Shown here piece by piece: positions 1 through 8,371 of a stretch of DNA of 64,000 bases. The first letter of the stretch is position 1. Each line of letters starts with the position of its first letter. The position numbers were made by a program, and so were the translations under genes. The notes under the pieces are model-generated. The model did no database searches and was not told the DNA's origin. It was given only the letters and a program-made list of their open reading frames with translations. This DNA is from G965220825 sp965220825 (GTDB lineage: Bacteria > Pseudomonadota > Alphaproteobacteria > UBA828). The DNA lies in the NCBI GenBank assembly GCA_965220825.1, contig OZ244839.1, positions 2,232,001 through 2,296,000 on the forward strand, in the 5' to 3' direction.

Positions 1-934
1 CGAGGAAGGGATGCGGCTCCCCGCTCTTCGCGTCCACCGCGGCCTCCCTGATGCGGGCGACGGCCTCGATGGAAGGCCGCGCCTCCTCGACTCCGAAGCC
101 CTTGCCGGCGAGGATCTGCCGGTAGCTTTCGCTGTGCAGGTCGGTGAATCCGTCCGTGAACTCGAAGGCCTCGCCGTCCACGGTGATCGAGCGGTATGTG
201 GCGCCGTTCTGCCCGGCGCGCGCCGGCAGGTCGTCCCGGTCGATGGAAAGGAACCAGCGCACCCGGGCGCGCTCCAGCTCCAGCCAGCCGGCGTTTCGCC
301 TCTCCTCGCTCAGATGGACCGCATTGCGCTCGATGCCGCCGAACACATGGATCAGCATGTCGAAGAAGTGGATGCCGATATTGGTGGCGATGCCGCCGGA
401 CTTGCGCGCGTCTCCCTTCCAGGAGGCGCCGTACCAGCGGCCCCGGCTGGTGATATAGGTGAGTTCCACCTCGTGGGTGCGGTTGCCGCGCTCGCCGCCG
501 ATCCGCTCCTTGAGCGCCTGTACCGAGGGATGCAGCCGCAACTGGAGGATGGTGTGGATGCGTTGTCCGGTTGCCTGTTCCATCTCGGCCAGGCCGTCGA
601 CGTTCCACGGGTTGAGCACCAGCGGCTTCTCGCAGATCGCGTCGGCGCCGGTGCGCAGCGCGAAGCGGCAGTGGGCGTCGTGCAGGTAGTTGGGCGAGCA
701 GATGCTGAAATGCTCGATGGGCCTGCCCTGGCGGCGCAGCAGGTCCACATGGCGGTCGAAGCGTTCGAATTCGGTGAAGAAGTCGGCCTCCGGAAAGAAC
801 GAATCGATGATCCCGACGGAATCGCTGGGGTCGAGGGCGGCACTCAAGCTGCCGCCCACATCGCGGATCGCCTGCATGTGCCGACGCGCCACATAGCCGG
901 CCGCGCCGATCAGGCCAAAGCGCTCGCCGCTCAC
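1..934 (-). CDS. wlbA: WlbA/WbpB-type UDP-sugar 3-oxidase (Gfo/Idh/MocA family), truncated by the window edge
   Basis: The reading frame starts on the minus strand and runs off the left edge, so its C-terminus is missing. The N-terminus has the NAD-binding pattern GLIGAAGYVARRH, followed by DPSDSVGIIDSFFPEADFF and later CEKPLVLNP, the usual Gfo/Idh/MocA EKP motif. This combination is typical of WlbA/WbpB. That enzyme oxidises the 3-hydroxyl of UDP-N-acetylglucosaminuronate in the cytoplasm on the way to 2,3-diamino-uronic acid sugars of lipopolysaccharide. I chose the GTG at 934 because it puts the Rossmann fold right at the N-terminus as in the family. An in-frame ATG at 970 would add twelve residues. 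A polysaccharide-type regulator lies upstream. Family call firm, exact substrate inferred. Confidence 0.85.
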   Translation of the reverse strand, partial: MSGERFGLIGAAGYVARRHMQAIRDVGGSLSAALDPSDSVGIIDSFFPEADFFTEFERFDRHVDLLRRQGRPIEHFSICSPNYLHDAHCRFALRTGADAICEKPLVLNPWNVDGLAEMEQATGQRIHTILQLRLHPSVQALKERIGGERGNRTHEVELTYITSRGRWYGASWKGDARKSGGIATNIGIHFFDMLIHVFGGIERNAVHLSEERRNAGWLELERARVRWFLSIDRDDLPARAGQNGATYRSITVDGEAFEFTDGFTDLHSESYRQILAGKGFGVEEARPSIEAVARIREAAVDAKSGEPHPFL

Positions 935-1096
935 GGGCCCCGCCCCGGATCCGCCGCTTGTTGCCTGCATTCGCTCACGCTACCGCCCTTCGGGTGAAGC
1001 AGCCCTCACCCGTCCATACGCCTCACACGGGCCACCGGCGCGCGGCCGGCGCCCGTCACGCGGCCCCGGCGGCCGCCCGTCCGTTGCGCATTCCCC

Positions 1097-1747
1097 TCAT
1101 CGGCGCCCGCCGGCCGTCTCGACCGCAGGCGGCGTGAACTCAAGGGGCATGCGCACGATATGCAAGAAGGCCGGCGCCAGGATCCGGTCGTCGGGAACCA
1201 TGTCGCGCAGCCGGTCGAACGTCTCCTGCGGCGCCCGCGAATCCGTGACGACGAGCGCGTCCCAGCCCTCCACCTCGTCCAGGGAGCGCAGCACCGGCAG
1301 GCCGTTCAGGCGGTCCGCATTGGCTTCGCGGTCCAGGATGCCCACCAGCACGACATCCGCCTCCAGCGCCGCCAGCAGCGCGATCTCCGCGACCTCGCCG
1401 CGCCCCGCCAGGACGAAGCGGCGCAAGCCTCGCCGGCGGCCGTCCAGAAACAGCAGCCGATACTCCCGCCGCACCATGCGGAAGAAGGCGAGGGAGCTGT
1501 CGAGATATCGCGCGACGAGGCGGCTCTTCTCCTCGAACCCTTCGGGCGTGAGGTAATAGGCCCAGCGCTTGTAAGGCGCCGCCTTCGCCTTCACCAACCC
1601 CTTGCGCATGACGCGCTTGAGCAGGGCGTTGACCATCCCCACCGAGATGGAAAGCCGCCTGGCGAGCGCCGTCTGGGTTACGACCTCCCGCCGCTCCAGA
1701 GCGCTGAGGAGCTCGAGCTCGGTCCTGATTCCGATCTTGTCCGCCAT
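1097..1747 (-). CDS. Winged-helix (MarR-like) regulator of the exopolysaccharide-associated type
   Basis: This 216-residue protein has an N-terminal winged helix at about residues 8-75. It includes TQTALARRLSISVGMVNALL as the recognition helix-turn-helix and a YYLTPEGFEEKSRL wing typical of MarR-family regulators found in exopolysaccharide gene regions. The C-terminal half (about 105-205) looks like a small Rossmann-like domain, with AGRGEVAEIALLAALE and VVLVGILDRE, so it may sense a nucleotide or nucleotide-sugar. It lies just upstream of the wlbA-like gene on the same strand, which fits control of surface-sugar synthesis. The regulated genes and ligand are inference. Confidence 0.75.
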   Translation of the reverse strand: MADKIGIRTELELLSALERREVVTQTALARRLSISVGMVNALLKRVMRKGLVKAKAAPYKRWAYYLTPEGFEEKSRLVARYLDSSLAFFRMVRREYRLLFLDGRRRGLRRFVLAGRGEVAEIALLAALEADVVLVGILDREANADRLNGLPVLRSLDEVEGWDALVVTDSRAPQETFDRLRDMVPDDRILAPAFLHIVRMPLEFTPPAVETAGGRR

Positions 1748-1834
1748 GAGGTCCGCGTGAGTTTCACGTCGTGAATGCCAGACCGTCCATCGCCTGTCAA
1801 CCGCCCGTTGCAGGCGAACGCAACGCGGACGCGG

Positions 1835-2866
1835 TCAGGGGCGGAGGATCATGCGGCCGAAGAAGTCGCGGCTTTCCATGAGGCGGTGTGCGGCGGGGGC
1901 GTCCCGCAGGTCGAAGACGCGGTGGATCACCGGCTTCAGCGCGCCCGCGGCCATCAGGCCGAGCACCCGCTCGACATGGGCCTTGGTGGAACGCCCGCAG
2001 CCATGGACCGAGATGTGCCGGCGGAAGAAGTCGACGAAGTCCACTTCCACCCGCTCCCCGCCATGGGCGCCGATTGTGGCGAGCCGGGCGCCGTCCGCCA
2101 GTGCGTCGAGGGACTGGGAGAGGATCGTGCCCCCGGTCATCTCGAGGGCCGCGTCCACCCCGTGCCCGCCGGTGAGCCGCCGCGCCTCCTCGCCCAGATG
2201 GGCGCGCGAATAGTCGATCACCTCGTCGGCCCCCAGTGCGCGGGCCTTCTCCAGCTTGTGGGCGGCCCCGGCGGCCGCGATCACCCGGGCGCCGGCGAGC
2301 TTGGCGACCTGTACCGCCGCCGAGCCCACGCCTCCGCCGGCCGCCGTGATCAGCACGGTCTCGCCCGCACGGAGCGCCGCCACCTCGATCAGCGCCTCCC
2401 AGGCGGTGGCGAACGGGATCTGGCCGGCCACCGCGTCCTCGAAGGAGAGCCCCTCGGGGATGCGCACCAGATTGTGCTGCGGCACCCGCACATAATCCGC
2501 ATAGCCGCCCCATGCGGTGACGCCGAGGACGCCGGCATCGGCGCAGAGGTTCTCCCGCCCGTCCCGGCAGTGCCCGCAGAGGCCGCAGCTCAGCATGAAA
2601 TGGGGCGCGACGCGCTCCCCCTCCTTGAAGCGCGTGACGCCGGGGCCGGTCTCGACCACGGTGCCGGCGGCGTCCACCCCCATCACATGGGGCATGGCGC
2701 TGGTCACGCCGAAGAGCCCCTTGCGCAGGTCCGTATCGCAGTGGTTCACCCCGCTCGCGCGGACCGCGACCAGCACCTCGCCCTCGCGCGCCGCGGGCGT
2801 CTGCACCTCTTCATAGACCAGCGTGTCGAAGGCCTCGCCATAACCGTGGATCACCGCCGCCTTCAC
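1835..2866 (-). CDS. Zinc-type medium-chain alcohol dehydrogenase/quinone reductase
   Basis: Medium-chain dehydrogenase of 343 residues that should oxidise an alcohol or reduce an enone with NAD(P)H in the cytoplasm. The catalytic-site cysteine is in GVNHCD. The structural zinc cluster is CGLCGHC with a fourth cysteine in ENLC. The cofactor-binding loop is AAGGGVGSAAVQVAK. The usual GHE motif after the catalytic cysteine reads GVD, so the second zinc ligand is replaced. I chose the GTG at 2866, preceded by GGGAGG. It overlaps the stop of the upstream deacetylase by four bases (GTGA), which implies translational coupling. A longer start at 2896 is possible but would bury it in that gene. Substrate unknown. 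Confidence 0.85.
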   Translation of the reverse strand: MKAAVIHGYGEAFDTLVYEEVQTPAAREGEVLVAVRASGVNHCDTDLRKGLFGVTSAMPHVMGVDAAGTVVETGPGVTRFKEGERVAPHFMLSCGLCGHCRDGRENLCADAGVLGVTAWGGYADYVRVPQHNLVRIPEGLSFEDAVAGQIPFATAWEALIEVAALRAGETVLITAAGGGVGSAAVQVAKLAGARVIAAAGAAHKLEKARALGADEVIDYSRAHLGEEARRLTGGHGVDAALEMTGGTILSQSLDALADGARLATIGAHGGERVEVDFVDFFRRHISVHGCGRSTKAHVERVLGLMAAGALKPVIHRVFDLRDAPAAHRLMESRDFFGRMILRP

Positions 2867-3789
2867 AACGCGCCTCCCTCGCCCTCGCTTTCGCACACCG
2901 CGGCCGCCGCCCGGTGGAGGCCGGCATGGCGGCGCGCGAGAAGGTCCAGATCGTCGTCATAGCCGCCGCCCACCACACAGGCGAGCGGCACGCCCGCCGC
3001 ACGGCAGGTCTCGATGGTGAAGCGGTCCCGCCGGGCGAGGCCCGCGTCGCTGAGCGCGAGCTTGCCGAGCCTGTCGTCCACATGCGGGTCCACGCCCGCA
3101 TTGTAGAAGACGATGTCCGGGCGGTGGACGGCGAGCAGCGCGGGCAGGTGGGTCTCCACCACCGCGCCGTAGACCGCATCGCCCGTGCCGGGTGCGACGC
3201 CCACGTCCAACGTGCTCACCTCCTTGCGGAGCGGGTAGTTGGCCTCGCAGTGGACCGAGAAGGTCGCCGTGTCCGGATCGTCGCGGAAGATCGCGGCCGT
3301 TCCGTCTCCCTGATGCACGTCGAGATCGACCACGAGGGCGCGGCGGATCAGTCCTTCGCGCCGGAGCACGTGGATCGCCACCGCCACGTCGTTGAAGAGG
3401 CAGAAGCCCGCGCCATGGCCGGGGAAGGCGTGGTGGCTGCCGCCGGCGGTGTTGCAGGCGAGGCCGCGGGCCAGCGCAAGCCGCGCCGTGAGCACGGTAC
3501 CGCCCACCGCGGCGCGGCTCCGGCGCACCAGCGCGTCCGAGAGCGTGAAGCCGAGCCGCCGCTCCGCTTTGCGGTCGAGCGCGAGGCCGAGCACGGCGGA
3601 CACATAGTCCCCACGGTGCGCGAGCCCGAGCCATTCCGGACGCGCGGGCTCGGGCTCGACGAAGCTTTCCGGCGGGACGATGCGATCCTCCAGCAGCACG
3701 TCCCGGATGCGCCCGAACTTCCCCATGGGGAAGCGGTGCCCCGGCGGCAGGGGGACGGTGTAGTCGCGGTGGAAGACGACGGGGAGCAC
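2863..3789 (-). CDS. Histone-deacetylase-family (HDAC/AcuC-like) deacylase
   Basis: A 308-residue zinc amidohydrolase of the arginase/deacetylase fold. Hallmarks are the double histidine in GGSHHAFPGHGAGFC, the charge-relay and metal site VVDLDVHQGDGTA, the metal aspartate region AGVDPHVDD, and a late glycine-rich GGGYDDD in place of the usual GGGY motif. Bacterial members remove acetyl or related acyl groups from proteins, polyamines or other amides; the substrate cannot be read from sequence. It is the first gene of a pair, because the downstream dehydrogenase starts inside its stop codon. Fourteen bases separate it from arsC upstream, so these may form one unit. Confidence 0.88.
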   Translation of the reverse strand: MLPVVFHRDYTVPLPPGHRFPMGKFGRIRDVLLEDRIVPPESFVEPEPARPEWLGLAHRGDYVSAVLGLALDRKAERRLGFTLSDALVRRSRAAVGGTVLTARLALARGLACNTAGGSHHAFPGHGAGFCLFNDVAVAIHVLRREGLIRRALVVDLDVHQGDGTAAIFRDDPDTATFSVHCEANYPLRKEVSTLDVGVAPGTGDAVYGAVVETHLPALLAVHRPDIVFYNAGVDPHVDDRLGKLALSDAGLARRDRFTIETCRAAGVPLACVVGGGYDDDLDLLARRHAGLHRAAAAVCESEGEGGAL

Positions 3790-3803
3790 CGCGCGAGCGC
3801 GCC

Positions 3804-4151
3804 TCAGAGGATGGAGAGCACGTTCTCGGGCGGGCGGCCCAGCGCCGCGCGGCCGCCGCTCACCACGATGGGGCGCTCGATGACGATGGGGTTCGCCACC
3901 ATGAGGCGGAGCAGGGCGGAGCGCGCCAGCGTCTCGTCGGCCATGCCGGCCTCGCGATAGGCGGCCTCCTTCCTGCGCATCAGGTCGCGCGGCTCCATGC
4001 CCAGCTTGACGAGAAGCGAATCGAGCTCGTCGGGCGACGGCGGCGATTTCAGATATTCCACGACCTCTGGCTCGATCCCGCGCTCGCGCAGGAGCGCCAG
4101 CGTCTGGCGAGACTTGGAGCAGCGCGGGTTATGGTAAATAGTCACCGCCAT
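3804..4151 (-). CDS. arsC: Arsenate reductase, ArsC glutaredoxin-coupled type
   Basis: Short cytoplasmic protein of 115 residues, the full usual length. It starts MAVTIYHNPRCSKSRQTL, where Cys11 is the expected catalytic cysteine of the thioredoxin-fold ArsC family. The C-terminal MVANPIVIERPIVV segment carries the conserved NPxxxERPI motif that contributes an active-site arginine. It reduces arsenate to arsenite using glutathione/glutaredoxin, although some members of the family act on other substrates. No arsenite efflux gene or ArsR is nearby. The start codon overlaps in antisense the proposed start of the mscS gene, sharing the bases of a single CATG. Confidence 0.9.
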   Translation of the reverse strand: MAVTIYHNPRCSKSRQTLALLRERGIEPEVVEYLKSPPSPDELDSLLVKLGMEPRDLMRRKEAAYREAGMADETLARSALLRLMVANPIVIERPIVVSGGRAALGRPPENVLSIL

Positions 4152-6453
4152 GGCGGTTCTCCCAACAGCCTGGGCTACCGCGCGAATCTGGCATGCGCGG
4201 CGGCGGGGTGTCCAGCGGCGGCTCGGGCTTGCGCTCGTGCTCCTGCTCTGGATGCTCGCGGCCGCACCGGCCGTCGCCCAGGAGGCGCCCGGAGCCGGCA
4301 CCGCGCCGGCAGTGGCGGCGGACGAGATCGCGCGTCTGGTGGAGCTTCTCGAATCGCCCGAGCGCCGCGACCGGCTGCTTGCCGACCTCAAGGCCCTGCG
4401 CACCGCCGAGGAAGCCATGGCGGGCGGCGACAGCGCCGAAGGCGCCTCCGCGCTCCGCGCGGTCTCCGGCGCAATCGCCGCGGCCGGGGAGCGCATGCTG
4501 GCGCTGGTCCAGGACATCGGGAGGCTCCCCGAATCCGGCCCGTGGATCGCGGAGCAGTGGGGCGCGTCCGAGCGGCGCGGGCAGTGGCTCACCGCGCTCG
4601 GCAACCTCGCAACCATCGTGGCCGGCGGTATCGCCGCCGGCGTCCTCGCGTTCTTCGCGCTCCGCGGCGTCCGCCGCCGGTTCGAGCGCCTCACACCGCC
4701 GTCGCGCTGGCTGCGGCCGATCTTTCTGCTGGGCTATCACCTGCTGCGCCTCGTGCCCCATCTCGTGCTCGCCGGCGTGAGCTACGGCGTGCTCTGGGCG
4801 CTGGAACTCGGCGAGACCGTACGTCTGGTGGCACTTGCGATCATCAACGCCCATCTGATGGCGAGCGTCGTGAAGGCGCTCGGCAACCAGGCGATCGCGC
4901 CCTACACGCCCCAGTTCCGCCTCACCCCCTTCAGGGACGAGACCGCCTTCTATTGCGTCATCTGGTGGCGCCGCCTGGTGAACATCACCGTCTACGGCTA
5001 TTTCTTCTGCCAGGCGGTGCTGCTCCTCGGCATCCCGGAATCCGGCTATGCCGCGCTGATGCGCCTCCTGGGCCTGCTGGTGGTGGGCCTGCTCATCGTA
5101 CTCATCCTCCAGAACCGCGCGCCGTTCGCGCGCTGGCTGCGGGTGGCGGGACGGGCGAGCCGCGGACGGGTCGGGCTCCGGCTCTTCACCGCCGTCGCGC
5201 GGTTTGGCGATTACTGGCACATCCCGGCGATCCTCTACGTCATCGCCGGCGGGCTCCTTGCGGCGGCGGAGGGTCTGGAGGGCTTTCTCTTCCTCGCCAA
5301 GAGCACCGCATCCACCGTCGCCATCGCCTGGGCGACGGGCTTCGCCATCACGGGGATTCGCGCCGCCATCGCCCGGGGCTTTCGCATCAGGGCGGCGGTC
5401 GCCGCGCGCCACCCGGGGCTCCAGACCCGCGTGAACCGCTATCTATCCGTCGTCGGCGCCGTCCTGCAGGGCGTGGTGATGCTACTCGGCGCGAGCCTCG
5501 CGCTCGAGGCCTGGAATGTGGACATCTTCACCTGGCTCGCGAGCGATGCGGGCCGGGCGGCCATCGGCGTCATCGCGTCCATTGCGGCCATCGTGGCCAT
5601 TGCGGCGGTGATCCTCGAAGTGGCGACCACGCTGGTGGATCGCTACCTCAGCGCGGTAGACGAGACGGGCGAGCTGGTGGAGCGCAGCCGGCGCGCCCGC
5701 ACCCTGCTGCCGCTCGCGCGCAACGCGCTCCGCGTCGTGGTCGGCACCGTCGCCGTGCTGATGGTTCTCTCGGAGCTCGGCATCGACATCGCGCCGGTCC
5801 TCGCGGGCGTCGGCGTGGTGGGCCTTGCCATCGGCTTCGGCGCCCAGACGCTGGTGAAGGACATCATCACCGGCCTCTTCATCCTGCTGGAAGACAGCGT
5901 GGCCGTCGGCGATGTGGTGACCGCCGCGGGCCATACGGGCAAGGTGGAGGCGCTCACGATCCGCACCATCCGGCTGAGGGACCTGAGCGGCAACGTCCAC
6001 ACGGTGCCGTTCGGCGATGTGGGCTCGGTGACCAACATGACCAAGGAGTTCTCCCGCTACGTGCTGGATGTGGGCGTCGCCTACCGGGAGAACTACGACG
6101 AGGTGGTCGCCGTCATGCGCGAGGTCGGCGAAGCGCTGCAGCAGGATCCCGCCTTCGGCCCCAACATGCTCGAGCCGCTCGAGATCATGGGTCTCGACAG
6201 CTTCGGCGATTCCGCCGTCGTGATCCGCGCCCGCCTCACCACGGTGCCCCTCAAGCAATGGGAGACGGCGCGCGAATATAACCGCCTTCTCAAGGCGGCG
6301 TTCGACGCCCGCGGCATCGAGATCCCCTTCCCCCACACCACGCTCTATTTCGGCGAGGACAAGGAGGGCCGCGCCCCCGCCGCCCACCTCACCGTCAGCC
6401 GCGCCCGCGGCGAAGAGGCGGGGCCGGCCGGCGGCTCGAGCGGCAGCGGGTAG
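4150..6453 (+). CDS. MscS-family mechanosensitive ion channel, large with periplasmic N-terminal domain
   Basis: A 767-residue inner-membrane protein. An N-terminal signal (LGLALVLLLWMLAAAPAVAQ) is followed by a periplasmic region and many hydrophobic segments. The MscS pore signature VGVVGLAIGFGAQTLVKD lies near residues 548-568, followed by ITGLFILLEDSVAVGDVV and the cytosolic beta domain. It is much longer than E. coli MscS (about 286 residues) and resembles YbiO/MscM-type channels that release solutes on hypo-osmotic shock. The ATG at 4150 lies inside the arsC start on the other strand; no better in-frame ATG precedes the signal peptide. The C-terminus is a low-complexity Gly/Ser tail. 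Confidence 0.87.
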   Translation: MAVLPTAWATARIWHARRRGVQRRLGLALVLLLWMLAAAPAVAQEAPGAGTAPAVAADEIARLVELLESPERRDRLLADLKALRTAEEAMAGGDSAEGASALRAVSGAIAAAGERMLALVQDIGRLPESGPWIAEQWGASERRGQWLTALGNLATIVAGGIAAGVLAFFALRGVRRRFERLTPPSRWLRPIFLLGYHLLRLVPHLVLAGVSYGVLWALELGETVRLVALAIINAHLMASVVKALGNQAIAPYTPQFRLTPFRDETAFYCVIWWRRLVNITVYGYFFCQAVLLLGIPESGYAALMRLLGLLVVGLLIVLILQNRAPFARWLRVAGRASRGRVGLRLFTAVARFGDYWHIPAILYVIAGGLLAAAEGLEGFLFLAKSTASTVAIAWATGFAITGIRAAIARGFRIRAAVAARHPGLQTRVNRYLSVVGAVLQGVVMLLGASLALEAWNVDIFTWLASDAGRAAIGVIASIAAIVAIAAVILEVATTLVDRYLSAVDETGELVERSRRARTLLPLARNALRVVVGTVAVLMVLSELGIDIAPVLAGVGVVGLAIGFGAQTLVKDIITGLFILLEDSVAVGDVVTAAGHTGKVEALTIRTIRLRDLSGNVHTVPFGDVGSVTNMTKEFSRYVLDVGVAYRENYDEVVAVMREVGEALQQDPAFGPNMLEPLEIMGLDSFGDSAVVIRARLTTVPLKQWETAREYNRLLKAAFDARGIEIPFPHTTLYFGEDKEGRAPAAHLTVSRARGEEAGPAGGSSGSG

Positions 6454-6503
6454 GGGTTGCAGACGGTCGGAGAAGAAGGCGACGGCCTCTTTGACCGCCC
6501 GGT

Positions 6504-6812
6504 TCAACGGCTCCCGGTGTAGCGGGCCCAGAGGGCGTTCGGGTCCTTGCGCTTCTCGTGCCTGCGCCCGGCCTCGGCGATCTGGGCCTCGCTCGGGCCG
6601 CCCTCGTCGAGCGCCTGGAAGGCACGGATCACGGGGCCCGCCCGGTTGGCGTGGCGCTTGGCGGCAAGCGAAAGCGGCTCGTGCAGCGCGCCGGAGCAAT
6701 GCGCGCACGGCCAGGCGAGCCGCGCCATCAGGGCCGCCGCCTCGCCGCCGGGGAAGCGCCTGAGCAGCGCCGCCACGGTGGTCGAGCCGGTGATCGGCTC
6801 CGGCGCGGGCAC
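6504..6812 (-). CDS. DUF1858-type redox-disulfide domain protein
   Basis: A 102-residue protein with a small N-terminal domain. GSTTVAALLRRFPGGEAAAL is followed by WPCAHC, a CxxC pair at the usual end of the DUF1858 (hybrid-cluster-protein-associated disulfide) domain. The second half is basic and charged and not recognised. It lies 15 bases downstream of the LarA-like gene on the same strand, so the two are probably cotranscribed. The role is likely metal or redox handling, by analogy with other DUF1858 proteins, but this is not established for this gene. Confidence 0.6.
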   Translation of the reverse strand: MPAPEPITGSTTVAALLRRFPGGEAAALMARLAWPCAHCSGALHEPLSLAAKRHANRAGPVIRAFQALDEGGPSEAQIAEAGRRHEKRKDPNALWARYTGSR

Positions 6813-6827
6813 GGCGGGCCCCGCTCC

Positions 6828-8243
6828 CTACTCCGCCGCCTGGCTCAGCGGCACGGTCTCCTCCGGCATGCGGATCGCATCCCGCGGGAGCTGGTAGCGG
6901 GCATAGGGCAGCACCACCGTCTTCGCGTCCGGCCCATGCCTGGCGAGCGCGGCCTGGAAGGCGTCTTCCAGCGAGGTGCCGGCGTCGATCCCGATGTCGG
7001 CCGCCATGGAGAGGTTCTCCTCCAGCGTCACCAGATGCAGATGCTTGCGCACCATCACCTCGTAGATCGGCACCCAGATGCAGCCCGCCCACATTTCGAT
7101 GGTGCGGGTGTGGATGTCGCGATAGACGCGCTCCAGATTGGCCCGGCTCGGCGGCATATAGGGCTTCATCAGGTCCATCAGCGCGAGGCCGGGGAAATCC
7201 CCGATATGGGTCTTCACGCCGGGCGAGGGGCTGCAATAGATCAGGGTGCCGCCGTCCCGCACCAGCAGGTCGGAGGACATGCACCCCCAGCCGGTGTGGA
7301 AGAAGAGGTGGTCCGTGGGCGCGAACACGCCGCAGATGGCGATGTCCGCCGGCCCGCCCGCCGGGCGGTCATAGGCGTAGATGTCGTTGAAATAGCGGAT
7401 CGCCGCCCGGTGCGCGTCGGGATGGGCGCCGAAATTGATGAAGCAGAGGCGCCCGCGCGTATCCAGCACGCTGTTGAGCGTTGCCGTCAGCCCGCACATG
7501 GCCGCCGCCTCGTCGATATCGCTCCGCATGGGGCCCGCCATGGCGCCGTAGTGGGTCTTGGGCGACATCACGAAGGCGCAGTGGTTGGATTCCACCGTCT
7601 CGTCGGAGACCACGCCGGGCAGGATGAGCTTGCCGCCGCCGCCCGCGCCCCAGTGGTTGGACTGGGCCTGGCCCATGGAGAGGATCACGTCGGACCGCGC
7701 AACCTCGCGATAGAGCCAGACCGGCGTGCCGCCGGTGGTCATGCCGATGAAGTCGTACTTCTCCGCATCCCTGGGCTCGTTCTGGAAGAAGGGGATGCCG
7801 AGCCGCTGCATCCGCGCGAGGTTCTCCCGCCCCAGCTTCAACTCGGTGTCCCGTTCCGACATGGGGAAGACCTTGCCGTTGGCGCAGACCACGCGCGCAT
7901 CCCGCACGCCGTGCGCCTCCACCGCGTCGAGCACCGCCGGAAGCAGCTTCGAGACCGGTGTCGGGCGGAACTGGTTGTCGACGACGATGGCGAGGCTCTT
8001 GTCCGGCCCCAGCATCTCGGAGAAACGCGGCCCCGAATGGGGCGCCTCCAGGGCGGCGGCGCAGGCTTCCGTCGGGTTCGCGATCGGCGCGGGCTCGTCC
8101 GGGGCAATCTCCGCCAGCAGGTTGCGCTCCGGTATGTCCAGGGCGAGCGTCTCGCGATAGACCATCGACGGGTCGTCGGCCGAGCCTATGGTCAGCGGGT
8201 CGAGGGATTCATAGGGGATTGTCGCGCGGTAGCTCTCCGGCAT
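6828..8243 (-). CDS. LarA-like (DUF2088) nickel-pincer-type racemase/epimerase homologue
   Basis: Protein of 471 residues related to lactate racemase LarA. The N-terminal half has the VVDNQFRPTPVSKLL segment, corresponding to the conserved DxTRPxP loop, and the middle carries SNHWGAGGGGKLILPGV, matching the HxxxGGxKxILPG loop of LarA. Characterised LarA homologues racemise or epimerise 2-hydroxy acids with a nickel-pincer nucleotide cofactor. No larB/larC/larE cofactor genes are seen here, so cofactor would have to come from elsewhere. The ATG at 8243 is preceded by GGGAGAG; an ATG twelve codons upstream is less likely. It diverges from the OYE-like flavoprotein, suggesting a shared catabolic role. 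Confidence 0.8.
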   Translation of the reverse strand: MPESYRATIPYESLDPLTIGSADDPSMVYRETLALDIPERNLLAEIAPDEPAPIANPTEACAAALEAPHSGPRFSEMLGPDKSLAIVVDNQFRPTPVSKLLPAVLDAVEAHGVRDARVVCANGKVFPMSERDTELKLGRENLARMQRLGIPFFQNEPRDAEKYDFIGMTTGGTPVWLYREVARSDVILSMGQAQSNHWGAGGGGKLILPGVVSDETVESNHCAFVMSPKTHYGAMAGPMRSDIDEAAAMCGLTATLNSVLDTRGRLCFINFGAHPDAHRAAIRYFNDIYAYDRPAGGPADIAICGVFAPTDHLFFHTGWGCMSSDLLVRDGGTLIYCSPSPGVKTHIGDFPGLALMDLMKPYMPPSRANLERVYRDIHTRTIEMWAGCIWVPIYEVMVRKHLHLVTLEENLSMAADIGIDAGTSLEDAFQAALARHGPDAKTVVLPYARYQLPRDAIRMPEETVPLSQAAE

Positions 8244-8371
8244 GTTCGCTCTCCCATGGCCGCGCCCCGAGGCTGGCATTGCGCCGCCGAGGCGAGTGTA
8301 ATGGCAGACTCGATTGTAATAAGAACCTGCGGGCGGATACAGCGCCCGCGCCGGCCCAGGGAGGGATCGAC
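8244..8371. promoter_or_regulatory. Divergent promoter region between the LarA-like and OYE-like genes
   Basis: This 128-base gap must hold the promoters of two divergently transcribed genes. It contains two direct TGTAAT hexamers at about 8297 and 8315, eighteen bases apart in a locally AT-richer stretch, a possible regulator site. A GGGAGG ribosome-binding site precedes the flavoprotein ATG. No regulator gene is adjacent. Confidence 0.35.
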
